Source: JADJOY01 sp016713535 [NCBI: Deltaproteobacteria bacterium]
GTDB lineage: Bacteria; JADJOY01
DNA: 64,000 bases
Assembly: GCA_016713535.1 (NCBI GenBank)
Contig: JADJOY010000017.1
Coordinates: 62,001-126,000, forward strand
Reading direction: 5' to 3'
This document shows, in pieces, positions 47,641-56,274 of this stretch. The translations under genes were made by a program, and so were the position numbers. Under the pieces are notes generated by a model. That model saw only the letters and a list, made by a program, of their open reading frames with translations, made no database searches and was not told the origin of the DNA. Positions within the stretch are counted from its first letter, which is position 1. The number at the start of each line of letters is the position of its first letter.

Positions 47641-48117
47641 TCAGCCGAGGAGCGCGTGAACGAGGCTCGCGGCGGCCATGTACATGACGATCGCCGCGCC
47701 GATCGTCCAGCACGTGGCGCGGGCCTCGTGGGAGCGCGCGGTCACGTAGGCGGCGAAGTGGGCGAGGCGGCTCGCCACGTAGCCGTAGAAGAGCCCGCTC
47801 GCGAGCGCGGCCGACGGCCCGGTCGCGACGTAGATCAGCCCCGCAGCGAGGAACGCCGGGACGTTCTCGAGGTCGTTGTGGTGGATGCGGCGGATCCGCT
47901 CGACGTAGTCGTTGGGCTGGGTCTGGTCGGGGCTCGGGTTGGGGTTGAGTAGCGACTTCCGGGTGTCCTCGGGGCTCCGGTAGCCGCCGTTGACGCGCAT
48001 CATCCGGTACACGGTGAGCCATGCCATCGCGAACATCTTGAGCACCATCAGGCTCGCGGCGATGGCGTACGTGCGGAACACGGGGTTCTCGAGGGTGAAG
48101 GCGGCGGTCGCGGTCAT
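47641..48117 (-). CDS. MAPEG family membrane protein
   Basis: A 158-residue protein with four hydrophobic helices. The family signature is present: YVERIRRIHHNDLENVPAFL, like the E-R-x-x-R-x-H-x-N-D-x-E motif of microsomal glutathione transferase 1-like proteins. MAPEG enzymes act on lipophilic substrates or peroxides with glutathione in membranes; activity here is inferred only from the family. The ATG at 48117 overlaps the stop of the upstream TetR gene (ATGA), so that regulator probably controls it. Confidence 0.88.
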   Translation of the reverse strand: MTATAAFTLENPVFRTYAIAASLMVLKMFAMAWLTVYRMMRVNGGYRSPEDTRKSLLNPNPSPDQTQPNDYVERIRRIHHNDLENVPAFLAAGLIYVATGPSAALASGLFYGYVASRLAHFAAYVTARSHEARATCWTIGAAIVMYMAAASLVHALLG

Positions 48118-48903
48118 GCAGGGGCTCCGTCTCCGGTCGCCGCACGGAACACGGCGCCCATCAGGGTGATCAGCTCGTCGTCGGTGTGGATCAGCGGATC
48201 ACCGAACTTCTCGACGAGCGCCTTCATCGCGACGATCCCGATCGCCGCGAGGTGAGCGCAGAACGCCAGCCGGCGCGGGTCGAGGGGAGTGCTCTCGGCG
48301 CGCTTCCGGCGAACCCGCTTCGCGCCGAGCTGCTCGCGCACCTTGCGCTCGGCGCCGCCATAGAGCTTCTCGTTGAGCGGACGGATGCGCGCGAGCTGCG
48401 CGGCTCCGATGAGGGCGCGGGTGTCGTAGACCTGGACCTGCTGCATCACCAGCCGGAAGAGGTCGAGCTCGCGCGCGTAGCGCTCGACGTAGGTGCGGAT
48501 GATCGCCTCCAGCGCGGCGCCGCCCGACGGAGCGGCGTCTACCGCCGCGGCGATCTCGGCGGCGTCGCGCCACCCCGCCTCGAGGAGGGATCTCGAAGAC
48601 GAGCTCCTCCTTGGATGCGAAGTGGTAGAGCAGGCCTTGCTTGGTGACTAGACCGAAACCGCTCATGAAGGTCGCGAGCGCGATGAGCGCCGGCCGAGCG
48701 AGCGCGTCGCGCTGCGAGCCCAGAGCGAAGAGCAGGGCGAAGGCGACGAATAGACCGCCGTACGCGGCGCGCACGATCGCCGTCTCGGTCACCGAGTGAA
48801 GCTCGACCCCGTAGATCCCGAGAACGCGTGCGGGCACGAGCAGATAGCCGAACCCGATGATTCCCACCGCGAGCGCGGCCGTGCGGAGTACCCAGTTCTG
48901 CAT
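48114..48903 (-). CDS. DUF4345 N-terminus joined to a TetR regulator lacking its N-terminus (chimera, frameshifted)
   Basis: From the ATG at 48903, about 84 residues look like a four-helix DUF4345 membrane protein (IGFGYLLVPARVLGIYGVEL, AAYGGLFVAFALLFALG). At about 48650 the reading passes in frame into VTKQGLLYHFASKEELVFEI, which is the recognition helix of a TetR-type HTH. The first 30 or so residues of a TetR protein and the last helices of DUF4345 are missing. A frame break near 48592 then leads to LLEAGWRDAAEIAAAVDAAP, LDLFRLVMQQVQVYDTRALI and the TetR C-terminal domain. The span most likely represents two genes fused by a deletion, real or in assembly. The TetR stop overlaps the MAPEG start. 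Confidence 0.65.
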
Positions 48904-48991
48904 CGCGGCGAGTCTAGCCCGGACGGGCAGCCGGGGGGGCGTTGGATCGGCCGTGCCGCGGACGCGAGGCCCGTCGACGCGCGCTTACCCA

Positions 48992-49924
48992 TCAAGCCGC
49001 GGCACTTCCCGGTCGTGCCCCGATGGCGGCGCTGACCGCGTCGACGATCGCGCGGTTGGTGCGGCCGTTGATCTCCGCCGCCTCACCGGGCGTGACGGCG
49101 AGCGCTGGGTGCTCGGCCTTCACGAGCACGCCGCGGAGCAACCCCTCGGTTCGCGCGACGGACCAGTCGCCCACGACGTCCATGGCGGCGAGTCGCCCGT
49201 TCGCCGCCGCCACGAACCACCGCACCACCGAAAGCACCTCGTCCAAGGTGAGCCGCCCCGAGTCCCAGTTCACGATGGCATCGTCGGGGCGCATCACGTC
49301 CTTGTCGATGGTGACGTAGAGCGGCACGCGCGCGAGGTCGGCGCGCAAGCCCGCGCACAGCTCGTCGACACGCGAGGGACCGAACGGCTGCTCGGGGGCG
49401 ACGCGCAGCGGCTGGGTCGGCACGGCGGCCCAGTTCCCCTTCGAGAGCCGCTTCACGGCCGGGAACGTGGTGATCTTCCCGGAGCGCAGCGCTCGCCAGG
49501 GCGCGACGTGGCGGAAGCCGTTGTCGAGGTCGAGGTCCGCTCCGACGTGGACGTAGCGCTGCAGGTTGGGGTTCCGGAGTGCATGGTTGACCCACGTTCC
49601 GCAGTGCACGAGCGGAGCGTAGCCCACCCAGTCGGGGTGCTTGTCGATGTGAAGCACGTTGAACGGCTCGCCGAGCTGCTCGAGGAGCGCCACCGTGACG
49701 TGGTGGAAGTCGCCCGAGCCGCAGAACGTGATCGACGGGCCGTCAACGGTCCTGGCGCAGCGCTCGGCGTACGCCGCGGCGAAACGGCGGTAGCGAGGAT
49801 ACGAGGCGCAGATCCGGATCCGCGGCCCCCATTCCTGCATCGGGATCACGACGGGCGCGTGGTGCGCCACCCAGTCACGTTGGCCCGTGACCGCGCCGTC
49901 GAGGTCGAGAATGCGAACGTCCAC
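48992..49924 (-). CDS. ureohydrolase (arginase/agmatinase) superfamily protein
   Basis: A 310-residue protein. Manganese-ligand motifs of the superfamily are visible in diverged form: GSGDFHHVT (Asp72, His74 and His75; usual form GGDH), LHIDKHPDW (Asp94, His96, Asp98; usual form DAHxD) and VTIDKDVMRPDD (Asp207, Asp209; usual form SxDxDxxDP). The C-terminal MDVVGDWSV also fits. Because the usual Ala is Lys in the second motif and the flanks differ, this is probably not a canonical arginase. It is a single gene, divergent from the aldo/keto reductase. Confidence 0.72.
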   Translation of the reverse strand: MDVRILDLDGAVTGQRDWVAHHAPVVIPMQEWGPRIRICASYPRYRRFAAAYAERCARTVDGPSITFCGSGDFHHVTVALLEQLGEPFNVLHIDKHPDWVGYAPLVHCGTWVNHALRNPNLQRYVHVGADLDLDNGFRHVAPWRALRSGKITTFPAVKRLSKGNWAAVPTQPLRVAPEQPFGPSRVDELCAGLRADLARVPLYVTIDKDVMRPDDAIVNWDSGRLTLDEVLSVVRWFVAAANGRLAAMDVVGDWSVARTEGLLRGVLVKAEHPALAVTPGEAAEINGRTNRAIVDAVSAAIGARPGSAAA

Positions 49925-50004
49925 GTTCGGTTCCTCCGCCTCTGAGGATACGCGCGGCCAGCCGCGCCTGGAATCCGCTACGGTGACCCGGAGAGGAGAG
50001 CCCC

Positions 50005-51006
50005 ATGGAATATCGACGACTCGGCCGCACCGGCCTCACCGTGTCCCGCCTCTGTCTGGGTTGCATGAGCTACGGCGACCCCAACGCACGAGTCGAGGGT
50101 TCGCCGCTACGGTGGGAGTGGGCGCTCCGCGAGGAGGACTCGAGGCCTTTCTTCCGCCGCGCGATCGAGTTCGGCATCAATTTCTTCGACACCGCCAACA
50201 TCTACTCGTACGGCGCGAGCGAGGAGATCACCGGGCGCGCGCTGCGCGAGTACGCGCGTCGCGAGGAGGTGGTGATCGCCACCAAGGTGTGGGGTGTCAT
50301 GCGTCCCGGGGCGAACGGTGGCGGGTTGTCGCGGAAGGCGATCCTCCACGAGATCGACGCCAGCCTGAGACGCCTCGGCACCGACTACGTGGACCTCTAC
50401 CAGATCCATCGCTGGGACGACGCGACACCCATCGAGGAGACGATGGACGCACTCCACGACGTGGTGCGCGCCGGCAAGGCGCGCTACCTGGGTGCATCGT
50501 CGATGTGGGCGTGGCAGTTCGCGAAGGCCCAGGCGCTCGCCGAGCGCCACGGGTGGACACGCTTCGTGTCGATGCAGAACCACCTGAACCTCCTCTATCG
50601 CGAGGAGGAGCGCGAGATGCTGCCGCTCTGTCGCGATCAGGGCGTGGGCGTGATCCCGTGGAGCCCGCTCGCGCGTGGGCATCTGGCCAGGCCGCCGGAG
50701 GCAGGCGCCACCAAACGCACGGAGACCGATCGCTTCGCCAAGATCGTCTACGCGGCGCTGCCGGACGCCGACCAGCGGGTCAAGCTGGCGGTCGATCGCG
50801 TCGCGCAGGCGCGTGGGGTGCCGCACGCGCAGGTCGCGCTCGCCTGGCTGCTCCACAAGGACATCGTGACCGCACCGATCGTGGGCGCGACGCGGATGGA
50901 GCACCTCGAGACCGCGGTCGCGGCGCTCGACGTGCGGCTCGACGGCGAGGAAATCGCCATGCTCGAAGCGCCCTACGTGCCGCATCCGGTCGCGGGCTTC
51001 GGCTGA
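50005..51006 (+). CDS. aldo/keto reductase
   Basis: A 333-residue NADPH-dependent reductase of the TIM-barrel AKR superfamily. The catalytic tetrad is visible: Asp and Tyr in FFDTANIYSYGASEE, Lys in VVIATKVWG and His in YQIHRWDD. SLRRLGTDYVDLYQIHRWDD and PWSPLARGHLA are typical, and VGATRMEHLETAVAALDV is the C-terminal cofactor region. It resembles the YajO/IolS group. The physiological carbonyl substrate is unknown. GGAGAGGAGAG just precedes the ATG at 50005. Confidence 0.93.
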   Translation: MEYRRLGRTGLTVSRLCLGCMSYGDPNARVEGSPLRWEWALREEDSRPFFRRAIEFGINFFDTANIYSYGASEEITGRALREYARREEVVIATKVWGVMRPGANGGGLSRKAILHEIDASLRRLGTDYVDLYQIHRWDDATPIEETMDALHDVVRAGKARYLGASSMWAWQFAKAQALAERHGWTRFVSMQNHLNLLYREEEREMLPLCRDQGVGVIPWSPLARGHLARPPEAGATKRTETDRFAKIVYAALPDADQRVKLAVDRVAQARGVPHAQVALAWLLHKDIVTAPIVGATRMEHLETAVAALDVRLDGEEIAMLEAPYVPHPVAGFG

Positions 51007-51164
51007 GCGCACCGCGCGGCCGCCGCCCGGCGTACGGAAGGCCATTACGACGTCGCGAGGTTGGCGGTCTCGCCGAATGGCGTGAGGCCGCGCGCTCGTG
51101 CTTCCATCCGCGATGAGCCGGCCCGTCGTGGGTCGGCACAACCATCGATTGGGAGGAAGCGAAG

Positions 51165-51452
51165 ATGCGTACCGGTAAGTGGAGTCTCGTGGCGTTCGTC
51201 ACCGCGCTCGTCGTGGCCGGGACGATGGTCGCGTCGTGTGGCGGTGACTCCGACGACGAAGGCGATCTGGTCACGTTCCAGTGCCAGGCGGTCTGTCAGA
51301 CGCCCAGTGGCGTTCTCGGCGGCGACTCGGCCTCGTTCGACGGCAGGGACGAAGACGCCGCCGCGGCGGAGTGTGTGGAGGACCAGTCGAGCGCGGGAAA
51401 TCTGTGCGAGAGCGTGGGCGGTACCTTCGCCGGCCGCTGTAGCTGCTTCTGA
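51165..51452 (+). CDS. small Cys-rich lipoprotein
   Basis: A 95-residue protein with signal KWSLVAFVTALVVAGTMVAS and the lipobox-like VASC before an acidic linker GGDSDDEGD. The mature part has five further Cys (FQCQAVCQTPSG, AECVEDQ, LCESVGGTF, CSCF), suggesting a disulphide-stabilised small fold. GGAGG precedes the ATG. Family and role are unknown. Confidence 0.75.
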   Translation: MRTGKWSLVAFVTALVVAGTMVASCGGDSDDEGDLVTFQCQAVCQTPSGVLGGDSASFDGRDEDAAAAECVEDQSSAGNLCESVGGTFAGRCSCF

Positions 51453-51477
51453 CGGCCCCGGGACGAGCGTCGGCCGC

Positions 51478-52389
51478 TCAGCGCTCTCCGATCCACGGCG
51501 CGAGGATGCGCGACGCCACACCGTTCGGCTTGAGCACCGTGGCGGCGAGGATCGCGAGCCCGAGCGGTAGTCCGAGGAGGTAGCTCGCCACGTGGCGCGT
51601 GGTCTCGGCGGGGATCTGGCCGAGCGCGCGTGCCACGTGGTCGCCCACGCCGAGCGCGGCGCCGACGTAGTTGGTGACCACGGCGCAGAAGATCGCCGCG
51701 CCGAGCCCGATGCCGAACACCGCGCCCAGGTAGGACTTGATCCAGGCGGGCAGGTCTCTGGCGAGCTCGACGCGCTTCCCTTCGCCGCGCAGCCCTTCCG
51801 CGTGCCAGCGATACATCAGCACGAAGAAGGGCGGTAGCAGCCACAGCCCGTCCTCGTAGAGCGTCACCGCGACGCCGCTCACGAGGAACCGGAACAGGGC
51901 GCCGAGGGTACCGAGGATCGTCGCACCCGTGCCTGCGCCGGGCGTCCAGGCCGGCGAACCGGCGAGCATGTCTCGATCGTAGAAGAAGCGGTCGAAGCCG
52001 AGCCCGTCCCAGCCGTACACCAGGATGAAGAACATCCCGAAGTAGCCGAGCAGCCAGTTGAGGTTGGCCAGGTAGTAGCGGCGGGCCGCCATCAGCTTCT
52101 GGCCGACCCAGAAGCCGAGCAGTCCTTGCGTCACGTTGGTGATGCCGAAGGCGAGCGTCAGGAACACCGGGATCGACGCGAGACTGTCGGCCGCCTGCAT
52201 CGTCTCCCACGATGGATGACGGAGCAGCAGCAACATGCCGGTGGGTGCCCAGAAGAGGGCCAGGAAGACGGCCGTCGAGAAGCCGTGGCGCGTGTGGAAC
52301 GGCTGCGCCGTCTTGGCGAGCGTGCGGCCCGAAGCCACCGCCAGGCTCGCGCCGAAGCCGTATCCCCAGAACACGTCGACCTGGACCAT
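51478..52389 (-). CDS. polytopic membrane protein of unknown family
   Basis: A 303-residue protein with about seven hydrophobic helices (STAVFLALFWAPTGMLLLL, LLGYFGMFFILVYGW, GLGAAIFCAVVTNYVGAAL, LLGLPLGLAILAATVL). Conserved-looking polar stretches are FWGYGFGASLAVASG at the N-terminus and FYDRDMLAGSPAW. I do not recognise a transporter or enzyme signature. It lies tail to tail with the small Cys-rich lipoprotein gene. Confidence 0.65.
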   Translation of the reverse strand: MVQVDVFWGYGFGASLAVASGRTLAKTAQPFHTRHGFSTAVFLALFWAPTGMLLLLRHPSWETMQAADSLASIPVFLTLAFGITNVTQGLLGFWVGQKLMAARRYYLANLNWLLGYFGMFFILVYGWDGLGFDRFFYDRDMLAGSPAWTPGAGTGATILGTLGALFRFLVSGVAVTLYEDGLWLLPPFFVLMYRWHAEGLRGEGKRVELARDLPAWIKSYLGAVFGIGLGAAIFCAVVTNYVGAALGVGDHVARALGQIPAETTRHVASYLLGLPLGLAILAATVLKPNGVASRILAPWIGER

Positions 52390-52430
52390 GTCGATCTCTC
52401 CCCGATCGCCGCCGGCGCCCGGCCTCGCGA

Positions 52431-52459
52431 CGTAGAAGGGCGGGGTTTACCCCCGCCCG
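52431..52459. repeat. family A palindrome, divergent copy
   Basis: It reads CGTAGAAGGGCGGGG, then TTTAC, then CCCCGCCC. It differs from the other family A copies by small changes in the loop and left flank. It lies in the divergent gap between two membrane-protein genes. Confidence 0.75.
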
Positions 52460-52569
52460 CTTCCAGCGCCAACGTCGCCGCCGCGCTCGGCACGGCGCAC
52501 ACCCTCGGCTCCGTCGTCGTGGCCTCGCGCTACAGTGCTCGTCCCCGACCGAACCGGAGGATCCGCACG

Positions 52570-53040
52570 ATGGCGTGGCTCGGCTTTGCACTGCTCACGG
52601 TGTTCACCTGGGGCGTCTACGGCCTGCTGTTGCACACCGGCACGATGGGCATGGCCGACCCGGTGAACGGCCGCTACAAGGCCTTCCTCTTCGTGGGCCT
52701 CGCGTACTTGCTGGTGGCGGTGTTCGCGCCACTGGTCGTGCTCAAGCTGCACCGCGTAGCGCTCGGCAGCCTGCCGACCAACGGCATGGTCTGGTCCACG
52801 ATCGCCGGCGTGGCTGGCGCGATCGGTGCCTTCGGCGTGCTGCTCGCGTTCGGAAACAAGGGAACACCAGCGATGGTGATGTCGATCGTGTTCGCCGGCG
52901 CACCCGTCGTGAACGCCATCGCCTCGATGATCGTGCATCCCCCGGCCGGCGGCGTCGGCGCGATCCGCTGGCCGTTCGCCCTCGGCATCGCCCTCGCCGC
53001 CGCGGGCGGCTGCCTCGTCACCCTCTACAAGCCTGCGTGA
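52570..53040 (+). CDS. small membrane protein, DMT/EamA-like
   Basis: A 156-residue protein with about five helices (LGFALLTVFTWGVYGLLL, AFLFVGLAYLLVAVFAPLVV, IAGVAGAIGAFGVLLAFG, FALGIALAAAGGCLVTLY). The size and the SIVFAGAPVVNAIAS segment with a preceding Gly-rich helix resemble half-length drug/metabolite transporter proteins. Function is unknown. GGAGGA at 52555-52560 precedes the ATG at 52570. Confidence 0.7.
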   Translation: MAWLGFALLTVFTWGVYGLLLHTGTMGMADPVNGRYKAFLFVGLAYLLVAVFAPLVVLKLHRVALGSLPTNGMVWSTIAGVAGAIGAFGVLLAFGNKGTPAMVMSIVFAGAPVVNAIASMIVHPPAGGVGAIRWPFALGIALAAAGGCLVTLYKPA

Positions 53041-53089
53041 CCCGCGGTCTCGTCTCGAGCCCGCGAGCTCGAAAGGGAGCACCCACGTC

Positions 53090-53842
53090 ATGAACCGAAT
53101 CGCCTGGGGTCTGATCGTCGTGGTCGCAGCTTCGATTTCGCCGGCCAGCACGCGCGCAGCCGAGGTGTCGAAGAAGGTCGCGGACACGTGGCCCGCCAAG
53201 TGGTGCCAGGCCCAGCCTGGCGCCACGGCGGATTCGCTCGTGACGCTCATGGGGCCGCCAAGCTGGAAGACGGACGCCACGATGACGTGGGCCGCGCACC
53301 AGCACCAGTTCAACGCCTTCCTCGAGCCGAACGGCACGATCCGGCAGCTCGACATCAACCTCTACCGACTCTCGGACGCCGAGAAAGCGGCGCTAACGTG
53401 CGCCGCCGTGCGGACCAAGAAGTCGGCCGCCACCGCGGCGCCCGGCGCCGCGGCTTCGCCAGACGCCGGACACCCGCCGCTCCCCGCGTGCCAGCTCGTC
53501 ACGGCGAGCGAGATGACGGCGATCCTCGGTGCACCCGTGGCCACCACAGCCGATGGAGACGGCAAGTGCACGTACCAGCCCGGCGATGGGTCGAGCCCCT
53601 ACGTCGAGCTCACGATCGCCCGGGGCGACGGGGAGGTCGCCATGTCGGCGGTCGGCGCGATGGCCAAGCACGAGCCCGGGATCGCGGACCCCTACGCAGG
53701 CCTCGGCGATCAGGCCGCCGCCGTCGGCCCGGCGCTCATGATCCGCACCGGCGAGGACCTCATGACGATCGTGTTCTCGGGCGTCGACGGCGCGCCAGCG
53801 AAGGCCAGGAAGATCTTCGACACGGCAAAAGCGCGGATGTGA
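53090..53842 (+). CDS. exported protein with DUF3558-like domain
   Basis: A 250-residue protein with signal IAWGLIVVVAASISPASTRA. The N-terminal part includes SLVTLMGPPSWKTDATMTWA, like small outer-membrane-assembly-type folds that sense or bind partners. The C-terminal 120 residues (LPACQLVTASEMTAILGAPV, DGKCTYQPGD, IVFSGVDGAPAKARKIFDTA) follow the DUF3558 pattern with two Cys. A periplasmic or surface location is expected. It lies 49 bases after the small membrane protein gene. Confidence 0.7.
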   Translation: MNRIAWGLIVVVAASISPASTRAAEVSKKVADTWPAKWCQAQPGATADSLVTLMGPPSWKTDATMTWAAHQHQFNAFLEPNGTIRQLDINLYRLSDAEKAALTCAAVRTKKSAATAAPGAAASPDAGHPPLPACQLVTASEMTAILGAPVATTADGDGKCTYQPGDGSSPYVELTIARGDGEVAMSAVGAMAKHEPGIADPYAGLGDQAAAVGPALMIRTGEDLMTIVFSGVDGAPAKARKIFDTAKARM

Positions 53843-53966
53843 CGCGCGCGCCGACGCGCGGCCATCGAGGTTCTCGAGGGCGTGCGAGCTTCGGCGTCGG
53901 TCGACCGGAGCGGCGCGATCCGTCGCCGCGGGTTCCCGAACGGACGTGGATGCGGAAGCGGGCGCC

Positions 53967-56171
53967 TCAGGCCGCTGGTGAGGCGGTCGATAGCCCGACC
54001 CGCACCCGCGCCGGGACGCTCTTGAACGCCGGGGTCTTCGAGCGTGGGTCGAGCTGGCGCGGCACCAGCGCGTTCGCTTCCGGGTAGTACATTGCGAGAT
54101 TGCCGTCGCGGATGTCGGTGATGGAGGCCTCGACGGTCATCGAGCCGATGGCGGTCTCGACGGTGACGAGGTCGCCCTCCTTCACACCGAGGCGGGCGGC
54201 GTCGGCGGCGGACAGCATGACCACGTTCCTGTGCTTGTTGCCGCGGTAGAGGTCCTCTTCCTCGTAGACCACGGTGTTGAACTGACCCTCGGAGCGCAGC
54301 GTCATCAACCGGAAGTCGCCCTCGGCGAAGGGCAGCTCGGGGAGGGGAGTCACGGCGAAGTGCGCGAGCCCGTCGGGCGTCTCGAACCTGGGCTCGTGGA
54401 AGGTGCGGCCGGCGATCACGAACTCCTTCTTGGTGCGGTCGATCTCGGCGAGCTCGCCGAGGGCGGGCATGACCTTCGCCATCGCCTCGCGGAGTGCCTT
54501 GTGGCTGCGGAGGGCGCTCCAGTCGAACTTCCCCGCGGGCAGGATGCGCTCGGCGAGCGCCGCGAGGATCTCGACCTCGCTACGCATCTCGCCTTCGACG
54601 TTCGGGGTGCCGCCCTCCGAGAGCCGTACGTAGTTGAACATCGATTCCTGGGTGGTCCACTGTGATTCCTCGTCACGGGCCAGCGCGGGCAGCACGATCG
54701 CGGTCTGGCCGCGCCCGTGGACGTGCCCCTCGTTGAGCTTGGTCGTGATCGAGCAGGAGAGCGCGATCCGCCGCATGGCGGCGCCGGCCCACTCGCGGTC
54801 GGGGTTGCTCGCGAACAGGTTGCCGCCGAAGAGCAGTGCGGCGCGGATGCGTCCCTGCTCGGCGGCGACCATCGACGCGTAGGTGTCCTGGCCGGGTTCG
54901 CGCGGCACCGAGATGCCGTAGACCTCCTCGAGCTTGGCCGCGAACGCCTCCTTCACCGTCGGCGACACGCCGCAGGTGCCGACTCCTTGGACGTTCGAGT
55001 GACCGCGGATCGGCACCAGCCCGGCGCCGGGTCGCCCGAGCCAGCCGCGCGCCAGCGCCAGGTTCGCGAGCGCGAGGATGTTGTCGACGCCGTGGACGTG
55101 GTGGGTGAGCCCCATCGCCCACAACATGAGCCCGCGCTTGGCGCCCGCGAGCAACGCGACCGCGGCGTCGATGTCGGCGCGCGAGAGCCCGCTCTCGCGG
55201 ACCAGCACGTCCCAGCTCGTGGCGCGCACGTCGCTCTCGACCGCGTCCCAGCCGGCGGTGTACGCGCCGACGTATTCGCGATCGACGGCGTCCGCTTCGA
55301 TCACGCCCTTGAGCAGCGCCTTCGCGACGGCCACGTCTCCGCCCACGTGCGGCATGAGGTAGAGGTCGGAGATCGTCGAGCCCATGACCAGCGACCACGG
55401 GTCCGAGGGTACGCGGAAGCGAAGCAGGCCGAGCTCCTTGAGCGGGTTGATGACGATCACCTTGCCGCCGCGCCGCCGCAGCTTCATGAGCTCGGTGATG
55501 AGCCGTGGGTGGTTGCTCGCGGGGTTCGCGCCCGCGACCACCGCGATGTCGGCCTTCTCGAGATCGTCGAGGGTCACCGACGCTGTGCCCGAGCCCATGA
55601 TCTGCGAGAGCGCCACGCCCGACGCGGCGTGGCAGTAGAACGAGCAGTTGTGGATGTTGGGCGTGCCGTACGCGCGCGCCACGAGCTGGAGCAGGAATGC
55701 GGCCTCGTTGCTCGAGCGCCCCGACGCGTAGACGAAGGCTTCGTCGCGGGGCGCGTCGCGAAAGGCCACCGCCGTGCGATCGAGCGCCTCGTCCCAGCCG
55801 ATGCGGCGGAAGTGGGTGGCGCCGGGCTCGGCGACGATCGGGAAGGTGAGGCGGCCGAGCCGCTCGAACTCGGCCGAGCTCAGCCGCGCCATGGCGTCGA
55901 TCGAGGTGTGCTGGAAGAAGCTCTCCTCGATCACGCCGGTCATGTCGCTGGCCTGGGCCTGGATCGACTTCTTGCAGACGGACGGGAAGTGCCCCGTCTC
56001 GTTGACCATGCCGCCCGACTGTCCGCCCATGCCGAGCGCGCAGGTCTTGCACGCGTTGCGCGAGCGCAGCCGCTTGTAGAGCTCGACGACCGAGCCGGCC
56101 TCGCGCCCCTTCTGGAAGATGTAGGCGACGGCCTTGAAGCCGCCTCCCGAGGAAACCGTGGGTCGGGTCAT
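53967..56171 (-). CDS. YdeP/FdhF-like molybdopterin oxidoreductase alpha subunit
   Basis: A 734-residue enzyme of the DMSO-reductase superfamily, of the FdhF/YdeP-like type. Cys41, Cys44 and Cys66 (CKTCALGMGGQSGG and FPSVCKKS) are in the N-terminal iron-sulphur region. Molybdopterin contacts are in GRSSNEAAFLLQLVARAYGT, VVAGANPASNHPRLITELMK, PIRGHSNVQGVGTCGVSP and, at the C-terminus, LMTLRSEGQFNTVVY with ANALVPRQLDPRSKTPAFKS. There is no twin-arginine signal, so it is cytoplasmic. The substrate is uncertain; relatives are linked to acid or formate metabolism. It stands alone, without electron-transfer subunits or cofactor genes. Confidence 0.9.
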   Translation of the reverse strand: MTRPTVSSGGGFKAVAYIFQKGREAGSVVELYKRLRSRNACKTCALGMGGQSGGMVNETGHFPSVCKKSIQAQASDMTGVIEESFFQHTSIDAMARLSSAEFERLGRLTFPIVAEPGATHFRRIGWDEALDRTAVAFRDAPRDEAFVYASGRSSNEAAFLLQLVARAYGTPNIHNCSFYCHAASGVALSQIMGSGTASVTLDDLEKADIAVVAGANPASNHPRLITELMKLRRRGGKVIVINPLKELGLLRFRVPSDPWSLVMGSTISDLYLMPHVGGDVAVAKALLKGVIEADAVDREYVGAYTAGWDAVESDVRATSWDVLVRESGLSRADIDAAVALLAGAKRGLMLWAMGLTHHVHGVDNILALANLALARGWLGRPGAGLVPIRGHSNVQGVGTCGVSPTVKEAFAAKLEEVYGISVPREPGQDTYASMVAAEQGRIRAALLFGGNLFASNPDREWAGAAMRRIALSCSITTKLNEGHVHGRGQTAIVLPALARDEESQWTTQESMFNYVRLSEGGTPNVEGEMRSEVEILAALAERILPAGKFDWSALRSHKALREAMAKVMPALGELAEIDRTKKEFVIAGRTFHEPRFETPDGLAHFAVTPLPELPFAEGDFRLMTLRSEGQFNTVVYEEEDLYRGNKHRNVVMLSAADAARLGVKEGDLVTVETAIGSMTVEASITDIRDGNLAMYYPEANALVPRQLDPRSKTPAFKSVPARVRVGLSTASPAA

Positions 56172-56210
56172 GGCGAGTCCGGACGACGGGGTCGGCGGGT
56201 GACGAAAGGA

Positions 56211-56244
56211 CTGCGGCGGCCGCGAGGGACCGCGGCCCTCCAGG
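56211..56244. repeat. family C palindromic element
   Basis: It contains GCGAGGGACCGCGGCCCTCC, with a second partial copy (GGGACCGCGGCCC) directly after, to about 56257. It lies between the YdeP-like gene and the LON-domain gene on the minus strand. Related copies are at 47567 and 59834. Confidence 0.8.
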
Positions 56245-56274
56245 GGACCGCGGCCCGAGACGGGGCGGCCGCGG

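Noticed and set aside
48199-48590. Continuation of the DUF4345-TetR frame past 48590
   Set aside because: The sequence turns into Arg-rich nonsense while the neighbouring frame carries a normal TetR C-terminal domain.
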